Shown here piece after piece: positions 47,146 to 55,688 of a stretch of 64,000 nt of DNA (position 1 is the stretch's first letter; every line of letters begins with the position of its first letter). The notes beneath the pieces are model-generated. The model worked only from the letters and a program-made list of their open reading frames with translations. It was not told the origin of the DNA and ran no database searches. Source of the DNA: Amycolatopsis vastitatis (GTDB taxonomy: Bacteria; Actinomycetota; Actinomycetes; Mycobacteriales; Pseudonocardiaceae); contig NZ_NMUL01000007.1 in assembly GCF_002234595.1 (NCBI RefSeq), forward strand, positions 62,001 through 126,000, in the 5' to 3' direction. The translations under genes were made by a program, and so were the position numbers.

Positions 47146-47418
47146 TCACTGGTCACGCGAAGCCAGGCCCGCCGGTGCGGACTTGACGGCCGCGTGGATC
47201 GCGTCGGCCAAGGCCAGGGCGTCTTCTTCGGTGAGTTCCAGGGCGACGCGCGCCGAAGCGCCCAGGGCCGGGTTGCGGAAGTCGATGTTGACCGTGTGCC
47301 CGTACGGCGCGTGGACCGGGTGGTCGACGTACACGGTGCCCTCGGTCAGTCGGAACCAGCCGCGGGCGCCCTTGCCGCTGCCTTCGAGGGCGAACTTCTC
47401 GGTCAGGTAGGTGCACAT
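47146..47418 (-). CDS. DUF6295 family small protein
   Basis: 90-residue protein beginning MCTYLTEKFALEGSGKGARG, a typical start for this actinobacterial family of unknown function, with conserved YVDHPVHAPYGHT and NIDFRNP. No signal peptide or membrane segment. It is 11 bases downstream of the dienelactone hydrolase gene on the same strand and probably co-transcribed with it. The stop lies 3 bases from the stop of the convergent lyase gene. Confidence 0.78.
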   Translation of the reverse strand: MCTYLTEKFALEGSGKGARGWFRLTEGTVYVDHPVHAPYGHTVNIDFRNPALGASARVALELTEEDALALADAIHAAVKSAPAGLASRDQ

Positions 47419-47429
47419 GGCGAGTCCTC

Positions 47430-48170
47430 TCAGGCGGTGAGTGTGCGCGCGTAGAAGTCGAGGATGCGTTCCCAGCCGTCCTTCGCGGCTTCGGGGCGGT
47501 AGCTCGGGCGGTCGACGGCGAAGAACGCGTGGCCGGCGTCGGCGTACGTGTGGAACTCGTGCTCCTTGCCGTGCTTCTCCAGTTCGGCCGCCAGGACCGC
47601 CACCTCGTCCGGGCCGGGGAACTGGTCGTCGGCGCCGAAGATGCCCAGCAGCGGGCACGACAGCTGCGGGGCCAGGCCGAGCAGCGGCTTCATCATCTTC
47701 ATGGTCTCGGGCGGGTCGTTGACGACGAAGGCGCCGTAGCAGTCCACCGCGGCGTCGAGGTCCAGGGAGCAGGCCGCGAGGAACGCGTGCCGCCCGCCCG
47801 AACAGTGCCCGATCACGCCGATCCGGCCGTTCGCGTTTTCCAGGGCGCGCAGGTAGTCGGTCGCGCCGGAGACGTCGCCGACCAGGCGGTCGTCCGGGAC
47901 GCCGCCGGCCGCGCGGACCATCGCGGCCGCGTCGTCCGGGTCCGCCCCCGGCGCTTCGCGCGTGTACAGGTTCGGGCAGAGCGCGTTGTAGCCCTCGACG
48001 GCGAAGCGGCGCACCATCTCCTTCGTCGCCGCGTCGTAGCCCGGCAGGTGGTGGATCACCACGACGCCGCCGCGCGGGGTCGCGTCGGTCGGTTTGGCCA
48101 GGTAGGCCTCGAGCTCGTCCCCGCCGTGGCCGCTGATGGTGACGGTTCCGGCGACGATTTCGTCGGTCAT
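47430..48170 (-). CDS. dienelactone hydrolase family protein
   Basis: 246-residue alpha/beta hydrolase. Nucleophile Cys123 in GHCSGG, with acid Asp in FGADDQFPGPDE and His in ADAGHAFF, form the Cys-Asp-His triad of dienelactone hydrolases. ATG 48170 overlaps the upstream MFS stop (4 bases), so it is part of the MarR-MFS operon. It may hydrolyse the compound that the MFS protein exports and the MarR protein senses. Confidence 0.88.
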   Translation of the reverse strand: MTDEIVAGTVTISGHGGDELEAYLAKPTDATPRGGVVVIHHLPGYDAATKEMVRRFAVEGYNALCPNLYTREAPGADPDDAAAMVRAAGGVPDDRLVGDVSGATDYLRALENANGRIGVIGHCSGGRHAFLAACSLDLDAAVDCYGAFVVNDPPETMKMMKPLLGLAPQLSCPLLGIFGADDQFPGPDEVAVLAAELEKHGKEHEFHTYADAGHAFFAVDRPSYRPEAAKDGWERILDFYARTLTA

Positions 48171-49834
48171 CGGCTCTCCATGAGGTCGTTGGTGTGGAAG
48201 TAACGCCTGCCGCGAGCGGCGGAAGCCACCGCGGCGACGACGGCCATGAGCGCGGCCGCCGTGAACACGACCACCAGGCCGTGGTGGAACGGGCCGGACA
48301 CCAGCCGCGGGAAGAACTCGCCGCCGGTGAGCGTCGCCCGGTCCGCGGGCGAGAGTCCGGAAAGGACGTCCGGGCCGAGCAGGTGCCCGACCGGGTTGCT
48401 GCCGAGGAACGCCGCGAACAGCGTGCTCACCGGCGGCAGCTGGGCGACGCCGTCGGCGACCGGCGCCGGGACGCCGTGGGCCTGCAGTCCGCCGGTGAGC
48501 GTCTGCGGCAGCGACGAGGCCAGCCCGGCGATCATCAGCGAGAAGAAGACGCCGATCGACAGCGACGTCCCGGAGTTCTGGAACGTCGCCCGCATGCCGG
48601 AGGCGACGCCACGCTGGCCGGCCGGGACGCTGCTCATGATCGCCGACGTGTTCGGCGCGGCGAACATGCCCTGGCCGATCCCGCTGGCGACGAGCAGGGC
48701 CGCGAACGCCGGGTACGGGAAGTCCACCGGCAGCGCCAGCAGACCGGCGAACGCCGCCGCGACCAGGAGCAGCCCGCCGGTGGCGAACAGCCGCGCCCCG
48801 AACCGGTCGGAGAGGTAGCCGGACACCGGCCCGGCGAGGAGGAACCCGACGGTCAGCGGCAGCATGTGGATCCCGGCCCACAGCGGGGTCTGCTCGTAGT
48901 CGTAGCCGTGCAGGGGCAACCAGATGCCCTGCAGCCAGATGATGAGCATGAACTGCATGCCACCACGCGCGACCGAAGTCAGCAACGCGGCGATGTTGCC
49001 GGCGGCGAACGCCCGGATCCGGAACAGGCTCAGCTGGAACATCGGCGCGGCGACGCGGGTCTCGATGACGCCGAAGAGCAGGAGCAGCAGCACGCCGGCG
49101 CCGATCCCGCCCAGCACCCACGGGTTGCCCCAGCCGGTCGCGCCGCCGCCGTAGGGCTGGATGCCGTAGGTGATCGCGGCGAGCAGCAGCGCGGTGCCCG
49201 CGGCGAAGGTGACGTTGCCGCCCCAGTCGATCTTCGCGCGCTTCGGCGTCCCGACCTCGCGGAGGCTGCGGATCGACCAGATCGTGCCCAGCAGCCCGAA
49301 CGGCACGCTCACCCAGAACACCGCCCGCCAGTCGATCTCGGCCAGCAGGCCGCCGACGACCAGGCCGAGGAACTGCCCGGCCAGCGCGGTGATCTGGTTG
49401 ACCCCGAGCGCCATGCCGCGCTGCCGCGCGGGGAAGGCGTCGGTGAGGATGGCCGCGGAGTTCGCCGTCAGCATCGACCCGCCGACGGCTTGGACGATCC
49501 GCCAGCCGATCAGCCACAGCGCGCCGCCGCCCGCGTGGAACGGGTCGAAGGACAGGGCCACCGACGCGGCGCTGAAGACGACGAAGCCGAGGTTGTACAT
49601 CTTGACCCGGCCGAACATGTCGCCGAGCCGCCCCAGCGTCACCACCAGCACGGCCTGGACCAGCAGGTAGCCGAGGATCATCCACAGCAGGTAGCCGATG
49701 TTGCCCGGGGCGAGGGGGTCGAGGCCGATGCCGCGGAAGATCGCCGGCAGCGAGATGATGACGATCGAGCCGTCGAGCGCGGACATCAGCACGCCGAGCG
49801 TGGTGTTGGACAGCGCGACCCACTTGTAGCTCAC
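48167..49834 (-). CDS. MFS drug exporter, DHA2 (14-helix) type
   Basis: 555 residues, about fourteen membrane helices. DHA2 features: LDGSIVIISLPAI in helix 1, GRLGDMFGRVKMY after helix 2 and GGSMLTANSAAIL in helix 5. Proton-driven efflux of hydrophobic compounds is expected. Start GTG 49834 overlaps the MarR stop (GTGA), so it is translated together with its presumed regulator. A longer reading of this frame (to 50107) lies over the MarR gene and was not used. Confidence 0.88.
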   Translation of the reverse strand: MSYKWVALSNTTLGVLMSALDGSIVIISLPAIFRGIGLDPLAPGNIGYLLWMILGYLLVQAVLVVTLGRLGDMFGRVKMYNLGFVVFSAASVALSFDPFHAGGGALWLIGWRIVQAVGGSMLTANSAAILTDAFPARQRGMALGVNQITALAGQFLGLVVGGLLAEIDWRAVFWVSVPFGLLGTIWSIRSLREVGTPKRAKIDWGGNVTFAAGTALLLAAITYGIQPYGGGATGWGNPWVLGGIGAGVLLLLLFGVIETRVAAPMFQLSLFRIRAFAAGNIAALLTSVARGGMQFMLIIWLQGIWLPLHGYDYEQTPLWAGIHMLPLTVGFLLAGPVSGYLSDRFGARLFATGGLLLVAAAFAGLLALPVDFPYPAFAALLVASGIGQGMFAAPNTSAIMSSVPAGQRGVASGMRATFQNSGTSLSIGVFFSLMIAGLASSLPQTLTGGLQAHGVPAPVADGVAQLPPVSTLFAAFLGSNPVGHLLGPDVLSGLSPADRATLTGGEFFPRLVSGPFHHGLVVVFTAAALMAVVAAVASAARGRRYFHTNDLMESR

Positions 49835-50265
49835 AGCTCGTCCGCCAGCCGCTCGATCAGCGGGATGGCCGCGACGAGTTCGCGCTGCTCTGCCGCGGTG
49901 AACTTCTCGGCCAGCGCGGCCGCCATGAGCCGCGTGGTCCGCGACCGCCGGTCGGTGAGCAGCTTGACACCGGCCTGGGTGACCGACATCAGCACCTTCC
50001 GGCCGTCGGAGTCGTCCTTGCGCCGCCCGACGAGCCCACGCTCGACCAGCCCGGCGAGAGTGACGCCCATGGCCTGCGGTTTGACGCGTTCGAGGTCGGC
50101 CAGGCAACCCGGAGTGGCCGGGCCTTCCCGGTCGAGCCGGGAGAGCACCAAGCGTTCGGGCAGGGTCAGCTCGCCGGCGACGTACCCCTGGCGCAGGCGC
50201 CGGATCAGCCGGCCGAGGGCGACGCGCAGGTCGGCGCTCGCCTGGAGGAGCTCCTCGTCCGTCAC
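49831..50265 (-). CDS. MarR family transcriptional regulator
   Basis: About 144 residues; winged helix at about 35-100 with VKPQAMGVTLAGLVERGLVGRRKDDSDGRKV typical of MarR recognition helix and wing. The frame is open to TTG 50274, but GTG 50265 with AGG nine bases before it is the better start. First gene of the MarR-MFS-hydrolase-DUF6295 unit; an inverted repeat overlies its promoter, so it is probably autorepressed and released by a substrate of the exporter. Confidence 0.87.
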   Translation of the reverse strand: MTDEELLQASADLRVALGRLIRRLRQGYVAGELTLPERLVLSRLDREGPATPGCLADLERVKPQAMGVTLAGLVERGLVGRRKDDSDGRKVLMSVTQAGVKLLTDRRSRTTRLMAAALAEKFTAAEQRELVAAIPLIERLADEL

Positions 50266-50270
50266 GATCG

Positions 50271-50298
50271 TCAACCTAGACTGATAAACCTGGGTTGA
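50271..50298. promoter_or_regulatory. candidate MarR operator
   Basis: TCAACC (50271-50276) and GGTTGA (50293-50298) are exact inverted repeats, with further partial symmetry (CCTAG/CTGGG) inside. It sits directly at the MarR start codon. Confidence 0.5.
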
Positions 50299-50407
50299 TC
50301 AAGTCGGACGCGAGCGCCGCTATCGGGTGAGCCGGGAGCTTTCGCCCAGGCCGGGGCCGGGCTCCGGTGTTACCGTCCGAAATGGACACACCTGGAAGGG
50401 GTACCCG

Positions 50408-50704
50408 ATGACCAGCCCGCACGTGCAGCACGCCGGCCACGACCACGTCCACCGCGAGGGCTGCGGCCACGCGGCGGTCCCGCACGGCGACCACGTCGAG
50501 TACGCCCACGACGGGCACCTGCACCGTCCGCACGACGGCCACTTCGACGAGTGCGAGATCGCGGGCCACGTACCGCACCCGGGCCACGACCACATCCACG
50601 GTGACGGCTGCGGCCACGTGGCGGTGCCCCACGGGGAGCACGTCGACTACCTGCACGACGGACACCGCCACGCGGTCCACGAGGACCACTACGACGACCA
50701 CTGA
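50408..50704 (+). CDS. histidine-rich metal-binding protein with internal duplication
   Basis: 98 residues, 27 of them His, plus many Asp/Glu and three Cys. Two copies of one pattern follow each other: GHDHVHREGCGHAAVPHGDH and GHDHIHGDGCGHVAVPHGEH, each continued by VEYAHDGH or VDYLHDGH. No signal peptide, so it is cytosolic. ATG 50408 follows GGAAGGGG. Position beside a COG0523 GTPase and zinc-free ribosomal proteins suggests a zinc store or chaperone; nickel or copper cannot be excluded. I see no Zur box in its 110-base upstream gap. Confidence 0.8.
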   Translation: MTSPHVQHAGHDHVHREGCGHAAVPHGDHVEYAHDGHLHRPHDGHFDECEIAGHVPHPGHDHIHGDGCGHVAVPHGEHVDYLHDGHRHAVHEDHYDDH

Positions 50705-50711
50705 CCTGGCC

Positions 50712-50759
50712 GGTCGTGAGTGAGTAACAGTGTTAGAACACTGTTACTCACTCACGACC
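50712..50759. terminator. bidirectional hairpin terminator, copy 2
   Basis: Perfect 23-bp inverted repeat, arms 50712-50734 and 50737-50759 around AG, between the convergent His-rich and GTPase genes. It has the same sequence as the 5018-5059 hairpin apart from one A-T pair changed to T-A in both arms and a longer base of the stem. Confidence 0.85.
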
Positions 50760-50764
50760 ACCAC

Positions 50765-51829
50765 CTAGGCGGAATGGGAGTGGACCGGGGCCCACTCCGG
50801 GAACGGGTCCGGGCCGGTCGCGACGTCACCGAGGCAGTCGCGCAAGGCGGCCAGCAGGGCCTCCCCGGCGAGGTCGACGCCGATGAACACCAGCTCCTGC
50901 CGCGGTTCGGCGGCCACGCCCTGAGGCTCGAACCGGGCCACCGTGCCCGCCTGCGACCACAGCCCGGTCAGCCCGGGCCGGGACGCCAGCGCGAAGAACC
51001 CCTTGGACCGCAGCACCGTGCCGAACTCGCCGGAGTCCAACCGCCGGGTGACGAAGTCCCACAGCCGGGCCGGGTCGAACGCCCGTGAAGCGCGGAACAC
51101 CACGCTGGAGATGCCGTACTCCTCGGTCTCCGGGATGTGGTCGCCGTTCAGCTCGGCCACCCAGCCCGGTGCCTCCTGCGCCCGGACGGCGTCATACCGG
51201 CCGGTTCCGAAGACCCGCTCCAGCGGCACCTTCCCGAAGCGGCCCGTGACGACGTCGGCGGCCGGGTTGAGCCGTCGCAGCGTCGCCACCAGCCGGTCCG
51301 CTTCGGAGGAAGAGACCAGGTCCGTTTTGTTCAGCAGCAGGACGTCGGCGAACTCGACCTGGTCCACCAGCAGGTCGCTGACCGTCCGCTCGTCGTCGTC
51401 GTACTGGTCCAGCCGCCGCTCCACCAGCGAGTCGCCCGCCGCCAGCTCCCGGGCGAAGTTCGCCGCGTCCACCACGGTCACCATCGTGTCGAGGTGCGCC
51501 ACCGCGTCCAGGAACGTGAACGTCGCGGCCACCGGCATCGGCTCGGAGATGCCGCTCGACTCGATGAGCACGTGGTCGAAGCGGTCGTCCGCGCACAGGG
51601 CGGCCACCTCTTCGAGCAGGTCCTCCCGCAGGGTGCAGCAGATGCACCCGTTGGTCAGCTCGACGAGGCGCTCCTGGGACCGGACCAGCGCGGCGTCGAT
51701 GTTGACTTCGCTCATGTCGTTGACGATCACCGCGACCCGCAGGCCCGCCCGGTTGGCGAGGATGTGGTTGAGCAGCGTCGTCTTGCCCGCGCCGAGGAAG
51801 CCGGACAGGACGGTGACCGGAACGCTCAC
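50765..51829 (-). CDS. COG0523 family GTPase, putative zinc metallochaperone
   Basis: 354 residues. P-loop GFLGAGKTT at 10-18, the metal-binding CxCC motif in NGCICCTL near 66, ESSGISEP switch region and NKTDL for guanine. C-terminal CobW_C domain from about 240, ending with [11 protein letters not shown]. It belongs to the ZigA/YciC type that hands scarce zinc to clients. GTG 51829 overlaps the rpmF stop (GTGA), placing it last in the divergent Zur-type operon. Confidence 0.9.
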   Translation of the reverse strand: MSVPVTVLSGFLGAGKTTLLNHILANRAGLRVAVIVNDMSEVNIDAALVRSQERLVELTNGCICCTLREDLLEEVAALCADDRFDHVLIESSGISEPMPVAATFTFLDAVAHLDTMVTVVDAANFARELAAGDSLVERRLDQYDDDERTVSDLLVDQVEFADVLLLNKTDLVSSSEADRLVATLRRLNPAADVVTGRFGKVPLERVFGTGRYDAVRAQEAPGWVAELNGDHIPETEEYGISSVVFRASRAFDPARLWDFVTRRLDSGEFGTVLRSKGFFALASRPGLTGLWSQAGTVARFEPQGVAAEPRQELVFIGVDLAGEALLAALRDCLGDVATGPDPFPEWAPVHSHSA

Positions 51830-51978
51830 TGCGCGTGGAAGTGCTTCATCAGCCGGCGCGGGACCAGCTGGACCTTGCCGTCGACCTTGATCGGCACCAG
51901 GTCGGGCACGGCGGCCTTCCACTGCGACCGCCGGGACCGCGTGTTGCTGCGCGACATCTTGCGCTTCGGGACGGCCAT
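51826..51978 (-). CDS. rpmF: 50S ribosomal protein L32, cysteine-free form
   Basis: 50 residues, [20 protein letters not shown] at the start, then [13 protein letters not shown]. The zinc-binding cysteines of ordinary L32 are missing, so this is the paralogue used when zinc is scarce. Its ATG shares one base with the stop of the L31 gene (TGATG). Confidence 0.93.
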   Translation of the reverse strand: MAVPKRKMSRSNTRSRRSQWKAAVPDLVPIKVDGKVQLVPRRLMKHFHAQ

Positions 51979-52232
51979 CAGCGGGTGCCTCGCTTCCCGT
52001 AGCGGCGGTGGAACTTCTCGACCTGGCCGGCGCTGTCCATGATCCGCTGGGTGCCGGTCCAGAACGGGTGCGACCACGAGCTGATGTCGACCATGACCAG
52101 CGGGTAGGTCCGGCCGTCCGGCCACTCGATGGTCCGGTCGGAGGTGATGGTGGAGCGGGTCAGGAAGGCGTCGCCGGTCGACGAGTCCTTGAACACCACC
52201 GGGTGGTAGTCGGGGTGGATCCCGGGTTTCAC
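51978..52232 (-). CDS. rpmE2: 50S ribosomal protein L31, type B (cysteine-free)
   Basis: 84 residues. [20 protein letters not shown], the [15 protein letters not shown] segment and the C-terminal extension identify type B L31; the CxxC zinc ribbon of type A is absent. Replaces zinc-loaded L31 under zinc limitation, freeing zinc. GTG 52232 overlaps the stop of the MRF-like gene by 4 bases. Confidence 0.94.
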   Translation of the reverse strand: MKPGIHPDYHPVVFKDSSTGDAFLTRSTITSDRTIEWPDGRTYPLVMVDISSWSHPFWTGTQRIMDSAGQVEKFHRRYGKRGTR

Positions 52233-53491
52233 TGGTCTTCCTTTCGGTTGGCCGCGGTCGCGTCGTGCCGCGCCGGGTCGGTTTCGGTGTCCTCGCACGG
52301 TTCCTCGTGCCAGTCCCCGAACGGGTCGGGGTAGCGCAGCCAGGCTTCGGGGCCTTCGGCGAGTTCCGCGTCGGTGAGCAGCGCGCCGCGCAGGGCGGCG
52401 TCGACCTCGTCGGGGGTCGCCTGGTCGGTGACGACGACCAGTTCCTGCGCGCGATCGCCGTGCACCGGGTCCCAGCGCAGGGACGCCAGCGTGCGGCGCT
52501 CGGGGGAGACGTCCGTCCACTCCGGACCGTCCGGGGACGCGAGCCACGGCCCGGCGTGGCCCAGGCCCAGCCCGCCGCCCGCCGACTCGATCCAGAACGC
52601 GACGTCGGGCTGGCTCGCCACCCACGCGCGCCCGCGGGTGCGGACGACGCCGTCCAGCAGCACGTCGAGAGCGTCGTGCAGCCGCTCCGGGTGAAACGGC
52701 CGCCGCGCGGTGAAGGGGAGCAGCGCGATGCCGCAGTCGGTGTGCAGCGGTGGCTCGCCGCGCAGCAGCGCGCCGTGCATGTCGGTGACCTCGCCGCGGC
52801 GGGCGTCCGCCGGGACGGCGTCGAGGACGCTGTGGCCGTCGACCCGGGCGAGTTCGACCCGCGGGATCGACGGCGCCACCCGGTCGAGCACCGCGGACGC
52901 CTTCGCGGCACTCCACGCGTCGGTGGCCGCGCCGGCCAGCACCAGGACGTCGGCGAACTCGACCTGGGACAGCGCGACCTGGGCGACCGTCCGCTCGTCC
53001 TCGGGGCTGCCCTGCAGGTTCCGGTCGGCCAGCTCCTCGTCGCCGGTCGCGTCGGCGAGCCAGGTCGCGCAGTCGACCACGGTGAGGACGGCCCGCAGGT
53101 CGACGTCGTCGCGCACCGGGTGGTCCCCGACCAGGACGTTGCGGATCGCCCAGCTCACCGGCTCCGGTTCCATGGCCTCGTCGAGCCGGACGACGATCCG
53201 GGTCACCTCCGGGCGCCGGGCCAGCCGCCGCAGCAATGGGAGCAGGTCCTCTCGCAGGGTGCAGGACACGCAGCCGTGGGCCAGTTCGAGCACGGTCAGC
53301 TCGTCGCGCTCGCCGAGCCGCACGCGGCGGCGGACCACGCCGGAGTGGATCTCGCGCAGGTCGTGGTGGACGACGGCGGTGCCCGGCCCGGCGGCGCGCA
53401 GCAGCTCCGCCAGTTCGGCGTTCGGGCCCGCGGCGAGGCCGCTCACGAGGAGGAGCGGGACGCGGGGGTGGTGGGTCTGCTCGGGGGTCAC
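52229..53491 (-). CDS. mrf: MRF-like protein (ribosome hibernation factor-recruiting, COG0523-related)
   Basis: 420 residues similar along the whole length to mycobacterial [67 protein letters not shown] and the C-terminal [15 protein letters not shown]. In mycobacteria MRF brings the hibernation factor to ribosomes with cysteine-free proteins during zinc starvation. The P-loop is degenerate ([15 protein letters not shown], no GKT), so GTP use is doubtful; CVSC replaces CxCC. First gene of the leftward zinc operon, starting at GTG 53491 beside the Zur-like box. Assignment rests on remembered family features. Confidence 0.87.
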   Translation of the reverse strand: MTPEQTHHPRVPLLLVSGLAAGPNAELAELLRAAGPGTAVVHHDLREIHSGVVRRRVRLGERDELTVLELAHGCVSCTLREDLLPLLRRLARRPEVTRIVVRLDEAMEPEPVSWAIRNVLVGDHPVRDDVDLRAVLTVVDCATWLADATGDEELADRNLQGSPEDERTVAQVALSQVEFADVLVLAGAATDAWSAAKASAVLDRVAPSIPRVELARVDGHSVLDAVPADARRGEVTDMHGALLRGEPPLHTDCGIALLPFTARRPFHPERLHDALDVLLDGVVRTRGRAWVASQPDVAFWIESAGGGLGLGHAGPWLASPDGPEWTDVSPERRTLASLRWDPVHGDRAQELVVVTDQATPDEVDAALRGALLTDAELAEGPEAWLRYPDPFGDWHEEPCEDTETDPARHDATAANRKEDQ

Positions 53492-53534
53492 AGGGGCTCC
53501 AGGAATGCGGGCGGGGTACGGTGCGTAGAGTAGA

Positions 53535-53555
53535 TGACAATGATAACCACTATCA
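53535..53555. promoter_or_regulatory. Zur-like operator in divergent promoter
   Basis: TGACAATGATAACCA (53535-53549) and the overlapping palindrome TGATAACCACTATCA (53541-53555) resemble the actinobacterial Zur box TGAAAATGATTTTCA at 11 and 10 of 15 positions. It is an AT-rich island in a GC-rich region, between the leftward mrf-L31-L32-GTPase operon and the rightward L28-L33-S14-S18 operon. Confidence 0.78.
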
Positions 53556-53569
53556 ATTCGGGAGGGTAC

Positions 53570-53806
53570 GTGTCCGCCGTGTGCCAGGTCACCGGCCGCA
53601 AGCCGGGCTACGGCAAGCAGGTTTCGCACTCGCACCGCCGCACGTCCCGGCGGTGGGAGCCGAACCTGCAGAACCGTCGCTACTTCGTGCCCAGTGAAGG
53701 TCGCTGGGTGCGGCTGCGCGTCTCCGCCAAGGGCATGAAGACGATCGACAAGCGCGGCATCGAGGCCGTCGTCGCCGAACTGAAAGCGAAGGGGGTGAAG
53801 CTGTAA
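53570..53806 (+). CDS. rpmB: 50S ribosomal protein L28
   Basis: 78 residues from GTG 53570 ([20 protein letters not shown]), the common start of actinobacterial L28. The frame is open back to 53534, across the Zur-like box. Only one Cys (Cys5) remains, so the zinc site of the standard paralogue is gone. First gene of a four-gene operon of alternative ribosomal proteins. GGAGGG lies three bases before the start, unusually close. Confidence 0.94.
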   Translation: MSAVCQVTGRKPGYGKQVSHSHRRTSRRWEPNLQNRRYFVPSEGRWVRLRVSAKGMKTIDKRGIEAVVAELKAKGVKL

Positions 53807-53973
53807 TGGCGAAGAGCACCGACGTCCGGCCGATCATCAAGCTGCGGTCCACCGCGGGCACCGGCTACACGTACGTCACGAAGAAGAACCGCCGCAACGA
53901 CCCGGACCGCATGGTCCTGCGCAAGTACGACCCGGTCGCGCGCAAGCACGTCGAGTTCAAGGAAGAGCGCTGA
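53806..53973 (+). CDS. rpmG: 50S ribosomal protein L33, cysteine-free form
   Basis: 55 residues: [27 protein letters not shown] then [20 protein letters not shown] in pieces. No CxxC pairs, unlike zinc-binding L33. ATG overlaps the L28 stop by one base (TAATG). Confidence 0.95.
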   Translation: MAKSTDVRPIIKLRSTAGTGYTYVTKKNRRNDPDRMVLRKYDPVARKHVEFKEER

Positions 53974-54278
53974 TGGCCAAGAAGTCCAAGATCGCGAAGA
54001 ACGAGCAGCGGAAGGTGGTCGCCGCGCGGTTCGTCGAACGCCGTCGCGCGCTCAAGGCCGTCATCGCCTCCCCGGCGTCGTCGCCGGAGGAGAAGGCGAA
54101 CGCGGTGGTCGCGCTGCAGAAGCTGCCGCGGGACGCGAGCCCGACGCGGATCCGCAACCGGGACGTCTCGGACGGACGTCCGCGCGGCTACCTGCGGAAG
54201 TTCGGCCTGTCGCGGGTGAAGATGCGGCAGGCCGCGCACCGCGGTGAGCTGCCCGGCGTCGCGAAGTCGAGCTGGTGA
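53973..54278 (+). CDS. rpsN: 30S ribosomal protein S14, cysteine-free long form
   Basis: 101 residues, [20 protein letters not shown] start and [20 protein letters not shown] at the rRNA-binding end. The long form without the CxxC zinc knuckle. ATG overlaps the L33 stop (TGATG). Substitutes for zinc-dependent S14 during zinc limitation. Confidence 0.95.
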   Translation: MAKKSKIAKNEQRKVVAARFVERRRALKAVIASPASSPEEKANAVVALQKLPRDASPTRIRNRDVSDGRPRGYLRKFGLSRVKMRQAAHRGELPGVAKSSW

Positions 54279-54529
54279 GCCGGATGCCGAAGCCGAACCG
54301 CGACCGCCCCGGCAAGCGCAAGGTGAACCTCTTGCACGCCAACAAGATCACCCACGTCGACTGGAAGGACGTCGATCTGCTGCGGAAGTTCGTCTCCGAC
54401 CGCGGCAAGATCCGCGCCCGCCGCGTGACGGGATTGACGCCGCAGCAACAGAAACAGGTCGCCACGGCGATCAAGAACGCGCGGGAGATGGCGCTGCTGC
54501 CGTACCCGTCCGCGGGCCGCGCGAGCTGA
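54275..54529 (+). CDS. rpsR: 30S ribosomal protein S18, cysteine-free form
   Basis: 84 residues from GTG 54275, which overlaps the S14 stop (GTGA) as at other joints of this island; ATG 54284 is an alternative. [19 protein letters not shown] and [20 protein letters not shown] are S18 hallmarks. Lacks the Cys residues of the zinc-binding paralogue. Last gene of the operon. Confidence 0.95.
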   Translation: MSRMPKPNRDRPGKRKVNLLHANKITHVDWKDVDLLRKFVSDRGKIRARRVTGLTPQQQKQVATAIKNAREMALLPYPSAGRAS

Positions 54530-54548
54530 CAGTAGATATTCAAGTGCG

Positions 54549-54568
54549 CGCGCACCGGGCGGTGCGCG
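54549..54568 (+). terminator. hairpin terminator after the ribosomal protein operon
   Basis: CGCGCACC (54549-54556) pairs with GGTGCGCG (54561-54568) around GGGC, 20 bases after the rpsR stop. Confidence 0.6.
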
Positions 54569-54626
54569 ACCATGGGCCCTCGAAAGGGGGCGTCGCAAGG
54601 GATGTCCTGACACCGGAGGTCCACGC

Positions 54627-55688
54627 TTGCACGCCCAGCTCACGGTCACGCCCGCCCGGCTGCCCGAAGTCCTGCTCACCACCGCGGTCGTGCGGCCGGT
54701 GTTCCTCTGGGGTGCGCCAGGCATCGGGAAGTCCTCTCTGGTGCGCGACTTCGCGGCGTCGCTCGGACTCGACTGCGTTTCCCTGCTGGGCACCCAGCTC
54801 GCGCCCGAAGACCTGATCGGCGTCCCGCAGATCGTCGACGGCCGCAGCCGGTTCTGCCCGCCGGAACAGATCGCGCGCGACGAGCCGTACTGCCTGTTCC
54901 TCGACGAGCTGAACGCCGCGGCGCCCGACGTCCAGAAGGCGTTCTACTCGCTCATCCTCGACCGCCGCATCGGCTCCTACGAGCTGCCGCCGGGCTCGGT
55001 CGTGATCGGCGCCGGCAACCGCGCCACCGACCAGGCCCTCGCCCGGCCGATGGCGTCGGCGCTGGTGAACCGCCTGGTGCACGTCCACCTGCGAGCCGCG
55101 CCGGGCGACTGGCTCGCCTGGGCCGCCGGGAACGGCATCCACCCGTGGGTCGTCGAGTACCTCACCCAGCGCCCGGACCACCTGTGGAGCCCGCCGCCGA
55201 AGACCGAGGAGCCGTTTTCGACGCCACGGTCCTGGCACATGCTCTCGGACCTGCTCCACTCCGCCGGCGACCCGGCCGACGACGAGACGGTCGCGCTGCT
55301 CGCGTACGCCACCCTCACCCCGGCACACGCGGGCGCGTTCCGCGCGTACCTCAAGGTCGCCCGGCACGCCTTCGACCTCGAGGCCATCCTCAAAGGCGAC
55401 GCGCGCTGGCCGGCCGAGCCGGGCGACCGGGACCTGCTCTACTTCCTCGCCGAGACCTTCCGTGCGCGGCTGGTCAAGGACCTGCCCGCGGACAAGCGGC
55501 ACGCGTCGGCGGCCGTGCGCCAGTTCGCTTTCCGCGCGAAGGGCCTGCTCGTCGAGCTGGCCGAAATCTCCCTGGAGATGGCGCAGCTGGTCATCGCCGA
55601 CGACGAAGCAGGCCACCCGCGGCTGCCGTCGTGGTTCCTGGTCGAGGCGGCCCGTGATCTCCCACGGCTGGTGGCGGCGCGCGCATGA
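54627..55688 (+). CDS. MoxR-type AAA+ ATPase
   Basis: 353 residues. Walker A GAPGIGKSS at 29-37, Walker B CLFLDELNAA near 90, sensor region GAGNRATD near 128, then a helical lid and an extra C-terminal domain. TTG 54627 has GGAGG seven bases upstream. The stop overlaps the next gene by 4 bases (ATGA). MoxR ATPases act as chaperones that insert cofactors or activate VWA partners; the partner here is the coupled VWA/metallopeptidase protein. Client unknown. Confidence 0.88.
   Translation: MHAQLTVTPARLPEVLLTTAVVRPVFLWGAPGIGKSSLVRDFAASLGLDCVSLLGTQLAPEDLIGVPQIVDGRSRFCPPEQIARDEPYCLFLDELNAAAPDVQKAFYSLILDRRIGSYELPPGSVVIGAGNRATDQALARPMASALVNRLVHVHLRAAPGDWLAWAAGNGIHPWVVEYLTQRPDHLWSPPPKTEEPFSTPRSWHMLSDLLHSAGDPADDETVALLAYATLTPAHAGAFRAYLKVARHAFDLEAILKGDARWPAEPGDRDLLYFLAETFRARLVKDLPADKRHASAAVRQFAFRAKGLLVELAEISLEMAQLVIADDEAGHPRLPSWFLVEAARDLPRLVAARA

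Noticed and set aside
48167-50107. MFS exporter with a 90-residue N-terminal extension
   Set aside because: The extension lies over the MarR gene in another frame; GTG 49834 with GTGA overlap gives the normal MFS length.
50299-50407. Zur box before the His-rich gene
   Set aside because: I looked for a TGAxAATxATTxTCA-like palindrome and found nothing close; zinc control of this gene rests on context only.
52229-53491. Ordinary CobW cobalamin-synthesis protein
   Set aside because: Its end-to-end features match MRF, it lacks a P-loop and it is embedded in alternative ribosomal protein genes with no cobalamin genes.
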